Below, one piece after another: positions 1-5,997 of a stretch of DNA of 8,210 nt. A model generated the notes under the pieces. That model was not told the origin of the DNA, did not search any database, and was given only the letters and a program-made list of their open reading frames with translations. The DNA lies in assembly GCA_946614405.1 (NCBI GenBank), contig CAMOGZ010000057.1, forward strand, positions 1 through 8,210, in the 5' to 3' direction. The stretch is from an uncultured Eubacterium sp. (GTDB taxonomy: Bacteria > Bacillota > Clostridia > Peptostreptococcales > Anaerovoracaceae). The position numbers were made by a program, and so were the translations under genes. Every line of letters begins with the position of its first letter. The first letter of the stretch is position 1.

Positions 1-1331
1 ACGGTCTTGTCATAGTTGAATCCATCCTGCTTCACGTCATAAGCAGTCTCATAGTACTTGTATCCAACATAGATGCCTTCCACGTAGTTCACGAATGCCA
101 TGGTTCCCTGATAAGCCTCATCGGTCTTGGCGATGGCCTTCTTCAGGTCGTCAACATTGGTGTATGCGTAGTTTCCGAAGTTGTTGGCTGTCGGAGTCTT
201 GAACAGGTCATAGACGAATGTATCAACAGTACGTCCGGACGGGTTCACGGATCCGTTCAGGATCTCACCGATGGCTGCAAATCCGGTGACGCCGGGGCCC
301 GGTGCATAGATGACAGCGCCGATTTCTTTGTGCTCATCGACCCAGCCCAGTTCCATCGGGTTATTGGCATTGATGATCACTACGACGTTCTTGAAGTTGT
401 CACATACGGTGTCGATCATGTCTTCTTCCGGGTTGGACAGTTCCAGATAGTGTTCACCCTTGTCGAAGTCGTCCTTATTCTTGCCATTGTTCTCATAAAC
501 GCCGTTGTAGTAGGTGTACAGATCCGGTGTAACAGAGGATTTTCTTGCGTCCTCACCGTAGGTTTTCTTGATCAGAGCATTCATGTCCATCGGCAGGTCA
601 GCACCCTCACCGCCGGAGCGGCCGATCACGATCACTGCGGTGTCGGAGAAGTCCTTGGCACCGTTCATCACGTCATCCGTGTAAACTTCCTTGGTGGGTT
701 CCGGCAGGTTCCAGCTCTGGGAGCTGATGGCTGCAGCACCGGCAGCACCACCGCGCTCGGTCTTGTAGTCTGTATAGATTTTGGACAGGTCATCGTTCAC
801 TTCGTAACCTGCTTCCTTCAGTCCGTCCAGGATGCCGGTGTTGAATGTAGCATCGGAGGAACCGGATCCGGATCCGCCGTAGATCGGGTTGGTGGAGGCC
901 CAACCGAAGACGTTCAGTTTCTTGGTGTCTTCCTTCAGCGGCAGGAGGCCTTCATTCTTGAGGAGTACAAAGCCTTCCTCACCGACCTTCTTAACGGTCT
1001 CTTTACTTGCATTGGTTGCTTCTTCTGACAGGTTAATGGGCACTGCGTTCAGCTGAGTCGCCAGAGGGGACTTCAGAGGTCCGAAGCAGAGCAGGTTACC
1101 GATCAGTGCTGCGATGGCAACAAAGGCTACAACGGAAGTTCCTCTTCCGAAACCTTTGCTTCCCTTCGGCAGCTTACTGCAGGCGATCAGTGCGATGATG
1201 AACACGACCACCAGAGCGATCAACGCATAGATGTAACCCATTGCTGAGGTCACATATGTGTTGAAGTCCGCTTCCGAAACACCCATTCCGTAGAATGTGG
1301 GGCCCAGAGCTTTGATGATAAAACCTTTCAT
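1..1331 (-). CDS. Membrane-anchored GH3 glycoside hydrolase with permuted domain order (3' end cut by window edge)
   Basis: The first 443 codons are visible, open to the left edge. The ATG at 1331 follows an AAGGAG ribosome site about 10 bases upstream. Residues about 32-51 and 65-84 are two membrane helices; the short loop between them has K53, K56, K59 and R63, so it is probably cytoplasmic and the remainder outside. From about residue 113 the protein matches the GH3 C-terminal domain: FVLLKNEGLLPL (121-132), GGSGSGS (152-158), GGEGADL (241-247, E242 the likely acid/base), VNPSGR (362-367) and EGIYVGYKYYE (418-428). In ordinary GH3 enzymes these motifs follow the nucleophile domain; here nothing but membrane helices precedes them, so the nucleophile domain should lie beyond the window, as in the permuted beta-glucosidases of Ruminococcus albus and Butyrivibrio. 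Likely a surface enzyme cutting beta-glucosides or similar oligosaccharides. Substrate is not readable. Last gene of the visible operon. Confidence 0.85.
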   Translation of the reverse strand, partial: MKGFIIKALGPTFYGMGVSEADFNTYVTSAMGYIYALIALVVVFIIALIACSKLPKGSKGFGRGTSVVAFVAIAALIGNLLCFGPLKSPLATQLNAVPINLSEEATNASKETVKKVGEEGFVLLKNEGLLPLKEDTKKLNVFGWASTNPIYGGSGSGSSDATFNTGILDGLKEAGYEVNDDLSKIYTDYKTERGGAAGAAAISSQSWNLPEPTKEVYTDDVMNGAKDFSDTAVIVIGRSGGEGADLPMDMNALIKKTYGEDARKSSVTPDLYTYYNGVYENNGKNKDDFDKGEHYLELSNPEEDMIDTVCDNFKNVVVIINANNPMELGWVDEHKEIGAVIYAPGPGVTGFAAIGEILNGSVNPSGRTVDTFVYDLFKTPTANNFGNYAYTNVDDLKKAIAKTDEAYQGTMAFVNYVEGIYVGYKYYETAYDVKQDGFNYDKT

Positions 1332-1374
1332 TTTCTTCTCACTCCTTCTCGTGAATTGAATTATAGCGTTTGAT

Positions 1375-1399
1375 CCTGCCTGAGAGTGTGAATGGCAGG
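1375..1399. repeat. Inverted repeat between the GtrA-like gene and the membrane GH3 gene
   Basis: CCTGCC (1375-1380) and GGCAGG (1394-1399) are perfect inverted arms around a 13-base loop, inside the 78-base gap between the two genes. On the minus-strand transcript no U-run follows, so it is not a convincing terminator. It could be a weak processing or stabilising hairpin, or chance. A TATAAT-like string lies just downstream in the minus direction (about 1359-1364) but has no good -35 partner. Confidence 0.35.
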
Positions 1400-1409
1400 G
1401 CCTCTATCA

Positions 1410-1919
1410 TTACTTCTCTTCCTTGGCTGTTTTGTCTTCCGGCATGATCCAGAATTTCATCAGCGGGAAAGAAATGATGACCTGTGTGATAACGACCACG
1501 ACTGTGGACAGTGTCGGGATGATTCCTGTGGGCAGTCCCAGTCCTGCGAAGAAGGACTGCGAGTACTGGGGCAGCAGAATGCCGATCAGTACGCAGATGA
1601 CGGCCAGAAGGATGAACTTCGGAACCGCCGAGCCGAAGGATGCATTGGACTTGAAGACGAAGGTCTTCTGAACGAAAAAGTTCACAGTCTGTGCCGCCGT
1701 GTTGGCCAGCAGGAATGTCAGGAAGCCGCAGAGCATCAGCGTGGAAGGTTCTGTGTAGTCAAAGCACAGGAACTTGAAGGGCTGATTGGAAAACGACTTG
1801 AACAACAGTCCTGAACCGATCCATGTGAAGACGACATTAACGATCGTGGCAACATTTGACAAAATATTGAACAGGATGAACTGCCACAGATCCGGATGTG
1901 CTTCGATCCATTTTCTCAT
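1410..1919 (-). CDS. GtrA-like family membrane protein
   Basis: A 169-residue integral membrane protein with four hydrophobic segments at about 14-40, 61-83, 100-117 and 133-158. The helix-2 end NFFVQKTFVFKS (80-91) corresponds to the family's typical N-[FY]-x-x-x-[KR]-x-[FW]-[TV]-F signature, and four helices in 120-170 residues is the normal size for GtrA-like proteins (Pfam PF04138). Known members are thought to move polyprenyl-phosphate-linked sugars, such as undecaprenyl-phosphate glucose, across the membrane for glycosylation of O-antigen, teichoic acid or other wall polymers; many are uncharacterised. The ATG at 1919 lies three bases after the stop of the upstream GH3 gene, and its AAAGGAG site sits inside that gene's last codons, implying translational coupling. 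The C-terminus is charged (EDKTAKEEK). Family assignment is fairly secure; the substrate is unknown. No glycosyltransferase is visible beside it. Confidence 0.82.
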   Translation of the reverse strand: MRKWIEAHPDLWQFILFNILSNVATIVNVVFTWIGSGLLFKSFSNQPFKFLCFDYTEPSTLMLCGFLTFLLANTAAQTVNFFVQKTFVFKSNASFGSAVPKFILLAVICVLIGILLPQYSQSFFAGLGLPTGIIPTLSTVVVVITQVIISFPLMKFWIMPEDKTAKEEK

Positions 1920-1922
1920 GTG

Positions 1923-4349
1923 TTATTCTCCTTTCAATAGTTTCTCATACTTCTTGTTGGCGCTCTTGTTCTTGAAGAAGCCGGACAGTGCCTGCCCCAC
2001 TCCTCCGAAGAAGTGGCCGTTGACAGCCTTCACGACGCCGCCCACCATGTTCATATCCACCATTCCACCGGTCATCTTGGCGATGGCGCGGAACGGCATG
2101 TTGTAGATGAACAGGATATTCAGATCCGGTTTTCCGGCTGCTTCTGCCTTGAGTCGTCTGGACTCCAGCTGTTTGTAGACGAACCGTGCCAGTCCGCTCT
2201 TGGCATAGGACAGCTGGCAGATAGCATCATTCTCGGTGATCTCCTTGGTCCAGCTTCCGTCCGGAACCGGGTATCCCAGGAGCTCAGCGAACTCTTCGTC
2301 ACCCACAGCCTCGATCTGTCCGGTGTAATAATCCGGCAGCTGGGCTTTGTCGTAAGGTGCTTCTGCGCCGTCTCCGGCTCTTGTCACGGTGCCGCACAAA
2401 GGCAGATCCTGGCTGCAGCCGCCTACATGTACGGTATACTCGCCGCCTTCTTCCGCCCATCCATTGGTCTTGACGTTCCAGTAACGGAATGTGTAGTCAT
2501 CGAATGGAATGGTGACGGTCTTCTTCTCACCGGGCTCCAGATAAACCTTGGCGAATCCCTTCAGCTCGCGGTCTGCACGGAATACCTTGGCATCGGGCAG
2601 TCCCACGTACATCTGTGCGATCTCTGCGCCGGCACGGTCTCCGGTATTTTCCACGGTGAAGGTGACGCCGGTATCACTGACTTCCAGGTCAGAATAGGCG
2701 AAGGTGGTATAGGACAGTCCGTAACCGAATGGGTAGCGGACCTTGCGTCCGATCTTGTCAAAGAACCGGTATCCCACATAGAGACCCTCGCGGTAGTCTG
2801 CGTTTCTCTCCTTTGCAGGATAATAGTTATTGGAAGAAACCTCTTCCAGTGTCATCGGATAGGTCTCAGCCAGTTTGCCAGAAGGATTCACTGCGCCGGT
2901 GAGGATGTCCAGAATGGCTCCGGCTCCCGCCTGTCCTGTGAGATATCCATGCAGGATGGCTTTGCACTGGTCTTCCCATGGCATCTCGATGGGAGAGCCG
3001 CCGGCAAGAACGCCGATGACATTGGCATTGGCCTCGCGGAGCTTGGCAAGGAGGCTGATCTGGTTCTCCGGAATGCGCAGGTGGGTTCTGTCCAGTCCCT
3101 CGGATTCACTGATCTCATTGAGTCCGAAGAAGTACAGGACCACATCGGCTTCCTTCGCCAGTGCAGCAGCTTCTTCTGCCATAGCTTCATCGGCTTCGCC
3201 ATTTCTCTTATATCCGCGGGCTGCGCCTGTCATGGTCAGCTTGCCGCCTTCCTCGCAGATCTCAGAGAACTTGCTCAGTTTGGTATTATTTACGACAGAG
3301 GATCCTGCTCCCTGGAACCGGGGATCAAAGGCGAAGTCACCGATGACGGCTACCTTGGTCCCTTCTGCCAGCGGAAGGATGCTCTCTTCATTCTTTAACA
3401 GTACGGCACAGTTTGCCGCTGCTTTTCTGGCCAGTGCGTCATGGGCCTCGATGTCGAATTCCTCTGCATGTCCCTTGGCTGCCTCTGTGGTAGTCAGGAT
3501 AGCATCCAGCAGTTCATCCACACGGGCATCGATCTCTTCTTCAGAGAGTCTGCCGCTCTTGACTGCTGCCAGAAGTTCTCTGGCGCTTCCCAGTCCCGGT
3601 GCGGGCATCTCCAGATTGGATCCGGCTTTGACTCCGTCCACATGGTCATTGCTGCCGCCCCAGTCAGTGATGACGACACCGTCGAAACCCCAGTCCTCTC
3701 TCAGGATCTCTGTGAGCAGGTGTTTGCTCTCATTGGCATAGGTTCCATTGACCATGTTGTAACTGGTCATAACGGCTCTTGCCCCAGCTTCCTTCACAGC
3801 GATCTCGAATCCGGTCAGATAGATCTCCCTCAGGGTACGCTCATCCAGCACGGCATTCATGGCCATACGGCGCTCTTCCTGTGAATTCACTGCGAAGTGC
3901 TTGATGCAGGACCATACCTCCTGGCTGTGGATGCCGCGGACATAGGACGCCGCCATCTTTCCGGAAAGGTAGGGATCCTCCGAGAAATACTCGAAGTTTC
4001 TGCCACACAGTGGGCTGCGCTTGATGTTCATGCCCGGTCCCAACAGGATGTTAACGCCCTGGGTCTTGGCCTCTTCGCCCAGTGCACGTCCAACTTCTTC
4101 TCCCAAAGCCGGATCCCAGCTGTTTGCCATGGTGGCAGCAGTGGGGAAACAGGTTGCCGGAAGGGATTCGTTCAATCCGAGATGGTCTCCTGCGCCTGCC
4201 TGTCTGCGGATCCCGTGAGGTCCGTCAGACATGATCATGGAAGGGAGACCGATCCGGGGCAGATCCCAGGAATCCCATTCTCCCTTGCCGCCGAGGAGTG
4301 CGGCCTTTTCTTCTAATGTCATCTTGCTGATGACATCCTCATGCTTCAT
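1923..4349 (-). CDS. GH3 beta-glucosidase-type enzyme (canonical order, C-terminal extension)
   Basis: An 808-residue enzyme without signal peptide, so probably cytoplasmic. The GH3 N-terminal barrel covers about 1-285: SDGPHGIR (41-48), GRNFEYFSEDP (116-126), KHF (150-152) and ITDW (227-230), with D229 the predicted nucleophile. The GH3 C-terminal domain covers about 310-545: AVLLKNEESILPL, QGAGSS (346-351), SESEGLDR (414-421, E417 the likely acid/base), VNPSGK (487-492) and EGLYVGYRFF (521-530). A fibronectin-III-like domain follows (about 555-645). Residues about 668-808 form an extra, helix-rich tail with several Gly/Met-rich hydrophobic stretches, absent from shorter family members. The enzyme should release terminal beta-linked sugars, most likely glucose, with retention; xylosidase or other GH3 activities cannot be excluded. 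ATG 4349 has a strong AGGAGG seven bases upstream. First gene of the operon, opposite a LysR regulator. Confidence 0.93.
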   Translation of the reverse strand: MKHEDVISKMTLEEKAALLGGKGEWDSWDLPRIGLPSMIMSDGPHGIRRQAGAGDHLGLNESLPATCFPTAATMANSWDPALGEEVGRALGEEAKTQGVNILLGPGMNIKRSPLCGRNFEYFSEDPYLSGKMAASYVRGIHSQEVWSCIKHFAVNSQEERRMAMNAVLDERTLREIYLTGFEIAVKEAGARAVMTSYNMVNGTYANESKHLLTEILREDWGFDGVVITDWGGSNDHVDGVKAGSNLEMPAPGLGSARELLAAVKSGRLSEEEIDARVDELLDAILTTTEAAKGHAEEFDIEAHDALARKAAANCAVLLKNEESILPLAEGTKVAVIGDFAFDPRFQGAGSSVVNNTKLSKFSEICEEGGKLTMTGAARGYKRNGEADEAMAEEAAALAKEADVVLYFFGLNEISESEGLDRTHLRIPENQISLLAKLREANANVIGVLAGGSPIEMPWEDQCKAILHGYLTGQAGAGAILDILTGAVNPSGKLAETYPMTLEEVSSNNYYPAKERNADYREGLYVGYRFFDKIGRKVRYPFGYGLSYTTFAYSDLEVSDTGVTFTVENTGDRAGAEIAQMYVGLPDAKVFRADRELKGFAKVYLEPGEKKTVTIPFDDYTFRYWNVKTNGWAEEGGEYTVHVGGCSQDLPLCGTVTRAGDGAEAPYDKAQLPDYYTGQIEAVGDEEFAELLGYPVPDGSWTKEITENDAICQLSYAKSGLARFVYKQLESRRLKAEAAGKPDLNILFIYNMPFRAIAKMTGGMVDMNMVGGVVKAVNGHFFGGVGQALSGFFKNKSANKKYEKLLKGE

Positions 4350-4389
4350 AACTTTCCTCCTCTCATTCTTTTGTCGGAATATTGTTTAA

Positions 4390-4395
4390 ATTATA
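4390..4395 (-). promoter_or_regulatory. Extended -10 promoter of the GH3 operon
   Basis: Read on the minus strand, 4398-4390 gives TGGTATAAT, a perfect -10 hexamer with the extended TGn element. No good -35 box is seen at 16-18 bases, which fits an extended -10 promoter or one needing an activator such as the divergent LysR protein. Predicted transcription start is near 4383, giving a leader of about 34 bases to the ATG at 4349. Confidence 0.6.
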
Positions 4396-4415
4396 CCATG
4401 GGTACACATTAAAGT

Positions 4416-4427
4416 ATAATTAATTAT
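4416..4427. repeat. 12-bp perfect palindrome upstream of the GH3 promoter
   Basis: ATAATTAATTAT is its own reverse complement. It lies about 33-44 bases upstream of the predicted GH3 transcription start, where an activator would contact RNA polymerase. The surrounding DNA is very AT-rich, so chance is a real alternative. Confidence 0.35.
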
Positions 4428-4429
4428 GT

Positions 4430-4443
4430 CTATAGTTATATAG
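4430..4443. promoter_or_regulatory. Inverted repeat, candidate LysR-type binding site
   Basis: CTATA (4430-4434) and TATAG (4439-4443) are inverted arms around GTTA. LysR regulators usually bind short interrupted palindromes of T-N11-A type in the gap between their own gene and a divergent target. This one lies about 47-60 bases upstream of the predicted GH3 operon start. Low sequence complexity limits certainty. Confidence 0.35.
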
Positions 4444-4460
4444 ATTCTACGTATATATTT

Positions 4461-4476
4461 CAAAATTGTCATTTTG
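4461..4476. promoter_or_regulatory. Second inverted repeat in the LysR/GH3 gap
   Basis: CAAAAT (4461-4466) and ATTTTG (4471-4476) are perfect six-base arms separated by TGTC. The site lies about 78-93 bases upstream of the predicted GH3 start and about 57 bases before the LysR -35 box. Further CATTTT words recur at 4489 and 4500, 11 bases (one helical turn) apart. This could be the high-affinity regulator site, but chance in AT-rich DNA is possible. Confidence 0.35.
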
Positions 4477-4532
4477 TTTATTTTAATACATTTTCCAAGC
4501 ATTTTCCCGCTTCCTTAGTATTTAATATATAC

Positions 4533-4561
4533 TTGACACGAATGAATTTCAGATGTATAAA
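4533..4561 (+). promoter_or_regulatory. Sigma-A promoter of the LysR-type gene
   Basis: TTGACA (4533-4538) and TATAAA (4556-4561) are separated by exactly 17 bases. The predicted start of transcription is near 4568. An in-frame ATG at 4553 lies within this promoter and cannot be the start codon of a transcript made here, which supports the ATG at 4583. Confidence 0.8.
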
Positions 4562-4582
4562 AATAAAAGAAAGGAAGTATAT

Positions 4583-5422
4583 ATGATAGAAACATATCTG
4601 CTGGAACATCTGGTTGCATTCCATAAACATAAGACTTTGTCCGCTGCATCCCGGGCACTGAATCTGACGCAGCCTACGCTGACTCGCTCCATGAAGAAAC
4701 TGGAGGAGTTGTTTGGCGTGCCCCTTTTCGACCATGGAAAACGGAGTCTTCGGCTTAATTCCAATGGCCTTCTGGCCGTCTCCCTCGCGGAGAACATTCT
4801 GGAACTGAACGAGCAGATGGTCAGACAAGTCCGGAACCATGATCTGAACCAGCGGACACTGCGGATCGGTTCCGTTGCACCGGGTCCGATCATGGAATTT
4901 GCACCTGTCTGGGCGAGGTTTTATGCAAATATGGCTGTCGCCTCCGAGCAGCGCCCGGAAGCGACACTGATCACAGGGCTTCACAATCACACCTATCAGA
5001 TGATCATATTGACCCACCCCCTGGAAGACGAGGACGTCTACTGCCAATGCTGTCTGACGGAGCAGCTCTACGTTTATGTTGCTGATGATACGCCTCTTGC
5101 TCTGAAGCCTTCTGTCTCATTCGAGGAAATGGACGGGTATAATTTCCTCGTTCTGGAAGGCATCGGTTCCTGGGATCCCATCGTCCGAAGCCACATGCCC
5201 AACTCCCGTTTTCTAGTCCAGAGTGATGAACTCACCCTCGCAACGATCGCTCAGTCCTCCTCTCTTCCTTCCTTTTCTACTAACATCACATTGAACTTTT
5301 TCGGGAAACAGCCCCACCGTGTTTCTGTCCCGTTTTCCGATCCGGAGTCCAGCATGCGCTTCTATGCGATCTGCCTGAAAGGGAATTATGAATTACTGAA
5401 GAAATGGTTTCAGTCCATTTAA
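4583..5422 (+). CDS. LysR-type transcriptional regulator
   Basis: A 279-residue LysR-family protein. The winged helix-turn-helix is at about 1-60: HKTLSAASRALNLTQPTLTR (16-35), then KKLEELFGVPLFDHGKRSLRLNSNG, the classical LysR signature. A linker helix (about 63-90) leads to an effector-binding domain (about 92-279) that I cannot match to a known ligand class. YCQCCL (153-158) gives three cysteines within four residues, unusual for this family. The start at 4583 is chosen because AAAGGAAG (4570-4577) sits five bases upstream; a longer frame from 4553 would begin inside the promoter. LysR proteins commonly control the divergent gene and themselves, so the GH3 operon is the likely target. The gene ends at a strong hairpin and is convergent with the ohrR-like gene. 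Confidence 0.9.
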   Translation: MIETYLLEHLVAFHKHKTLSAASRALNLTQPTLTRSMKKLEELFGVPLFDHGKRSLRLNSNGLLAVSLAENILELNEQMVRQVRNHDLNQRTLRIGSVAPGPIMEFAPVWARFYANMAVASEQRPEATLITGLHNHTYQMIILTHPLEDEDVYCQCCLTEQLYVYVADDTPLALKPSVSFEEMDGYNFLVLEGIGSWDPIVRSHMPNSRFLVQSDELTLATIAQSSSLPSFSTNITLNFFGKQPHRVSVPFSDPESSMRFYAICLKGNYELLKKWFQSI

Positions 5423-5426
5423 TGAT

Positions 5427-5461
5427 ACAGAAACGGGACCTCAGCATGGTCCCGTTTCTGT
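5427..5461. terminator. Bidirectional hairpin terminator between convergent genes
   Basis: ACAGAAACGGGACC (5427-5440) and its exact complement (5448-5461) form a 14-bp stem with loop TCAGCAT. In each direction the GC-rich inner stem is followed by GTTTCTGT, a moderately U-rich tail, so it should work for both the LysR gene and the convergent MarR gene. It begins five bases after the LysR stop, and its right arm ends on the last base of the MarR stop codon. Confidence 0.8.
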
Positions 5462-5895
5462 TACAGTGTTCCGATGATTTTGTACAGCAGTCCGTAAAGC
5501 ACTCTGGCCTCCTCCGGACTGATCTGGATACAGGCGCCCACCTGTTCCGGCACGGAGCTGACCTTATCCCGGAGGGCCCAGCCCTCCTCTGTCAGATGGA
5601 TCGTTACCTTTCTCTCGTCGTCTTTATCTCTCAGCCGCGTCACGAACCCCGCCTGTTCCAGTTTCTTCAGCATGGGTGTCAGGGTGCCGTTGTCCAGGCT
5701 CAGCTTGTTTCCAAGTTCACCAACGGTAAGCCCGTCATTCTCCCACAGGACCATGAACACGATGTATTGAGTATAGGTGATGCCCAGAGGCTTCAGCAGC
5801 GGCGTATACTGGCTCACCACTTTCCGGGCGCAGGCATACAACGGAAAGCAGAGTTGATTCTCCAGTTTCAATGCTTCATATTTATTATCACTCAT
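5461..5895 (-). CDS. ohrR: OhrR-type MarR-family peroxide-sensing repressor
   Basis: A 144-residue MarR-family winged-helix protein. The N-terminal block with QLCFPLYACAR (14-24) and YTPLLKPLGITYTQY (30-44) is the OhrR subfamily hallmark. C16 is the predicted peroxide-reactive cysteine, and Y30 and Y41 lie 14 and 25 residues after it, the spacing of the tyrosines that contact the reactive cysteine in known OhrR proteins. The recognition region is LDNGTLTPMLKKLEQAGFVTR (67-87) and the wing RDKDDERKV (89-97). C122 lies near the position of the second cysteine of two-Cys members such as Xanthomonas OhrR; C22 is additional. In known systems oxidation by organic peroxides releases the repressor from the ohr gene, but no ohr gene is seen nearby. 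GAGGGG precedes ATG 5895. The family is certain; the exact inducer is inferred. Confidence 0.88.
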   Translation of the reverse strand: MSDNKYEALKLENQLCFPLYACARKVVSQYTPLLKPLGITYTQYIVFMVLWENDGLTVGELGNKLSLDNGTLTPMLKKLEQAGFVTRLRDKDDERKVTIHLTEEGWALRDKVSSVPEQVGACIQISPEEARVLYGLLYKIIGTL

Positions 5896-5914
5896 AATAT
5901 TCCCCTCTCAAACA

Positions 5915-5939
5915 TTTAATACGATTATATTGTATCAAA
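5915..5939. promoter_or_regulatory. Imperfect palindrome, candidate OhrR operator
   Basis: On the minus strand the outer arms are TTTGATAC and GTATTAAA around nine AT-rich bases; nine of twelve base pairs match. It fully covers the -10 box of the ohrR-like promoter, which would allow simple repression of its own gene. AT-rich interrupted palindromes with TAC...GTA arms resemble known OhrR operators. Inferred, not demonstrated. Confidence 0.55.
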
Positions 5940-5956
5940 TATTTTCGGATTGTCAA
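5929..5956 (-). promoter_or_regulatory. Sigma-A promoter of the ohrR-like gene
   Basis: On the minus strand TTGACA (5956-5951) and TACAAT (5934-5929) are 16 bases apart. The predicted start is near 5922, about 27 bases before the ATG at 5895. The palindrome at 5915-5939 overlaps the -10 box and the start point. Confidence 0.75.
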
Positions 5957-5958
5957 GA

Positions 5959-5985
5959 GGCGCGGTTAGCCCGGCTAACTGCGCC
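5959..5985 (-). terminator. Hairpin after the symporter gene, probable weak terminator
   Basis: The arms 5959-5971 and 5973-5985 are complementary over 13 positions with one G-T pair, forming a very GC-rich stem whose top pairs must open to make a loop. It starts 13 bases after the symporter stop codon. On the minus-strand transcript the tail is CTCTTGACA, a poor U-run, so termination may be partial. The following -35 box of the ohrR-like gene begins two bases away. Confidence 0.6.
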
Positions 5986-5997
5986 CCGATAGTATCA

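Noticed and set aside
330..1028. 232-codon plus-strand open frame
   Set aside because: Antisense to the membrane GH3 gene, whose motifs are continuous through the same bases.
1375..1399. Terminator between the GtrA-like and membrane GH3 genes
   Set aside because: The stem is short, the loop is 13 bases and no U-run follows on the minus-strand transcript.
2013..3398. 461-codon open frame on the plus strand inside the GH3 gene
   Set aside because: It is antisense to an unmistakable GH3 enzyme, has no ribosome site or recognisable domain, and is explained by the codon bias of the real gene.
4553..4585. Upstream ATG of the LysR frame at 4553
   Set aside because: It lies across the spacer and -10 box of the near-consensus promoter and lacks a ribosome site, whereas ATG 4583 has one at the right distance.
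4478..5047. 189-codon minus-strand frame over the LysR gene
   Set aside because: Overlaps the conserved helix-turn-helix coding region and runs through both divergent promoters.
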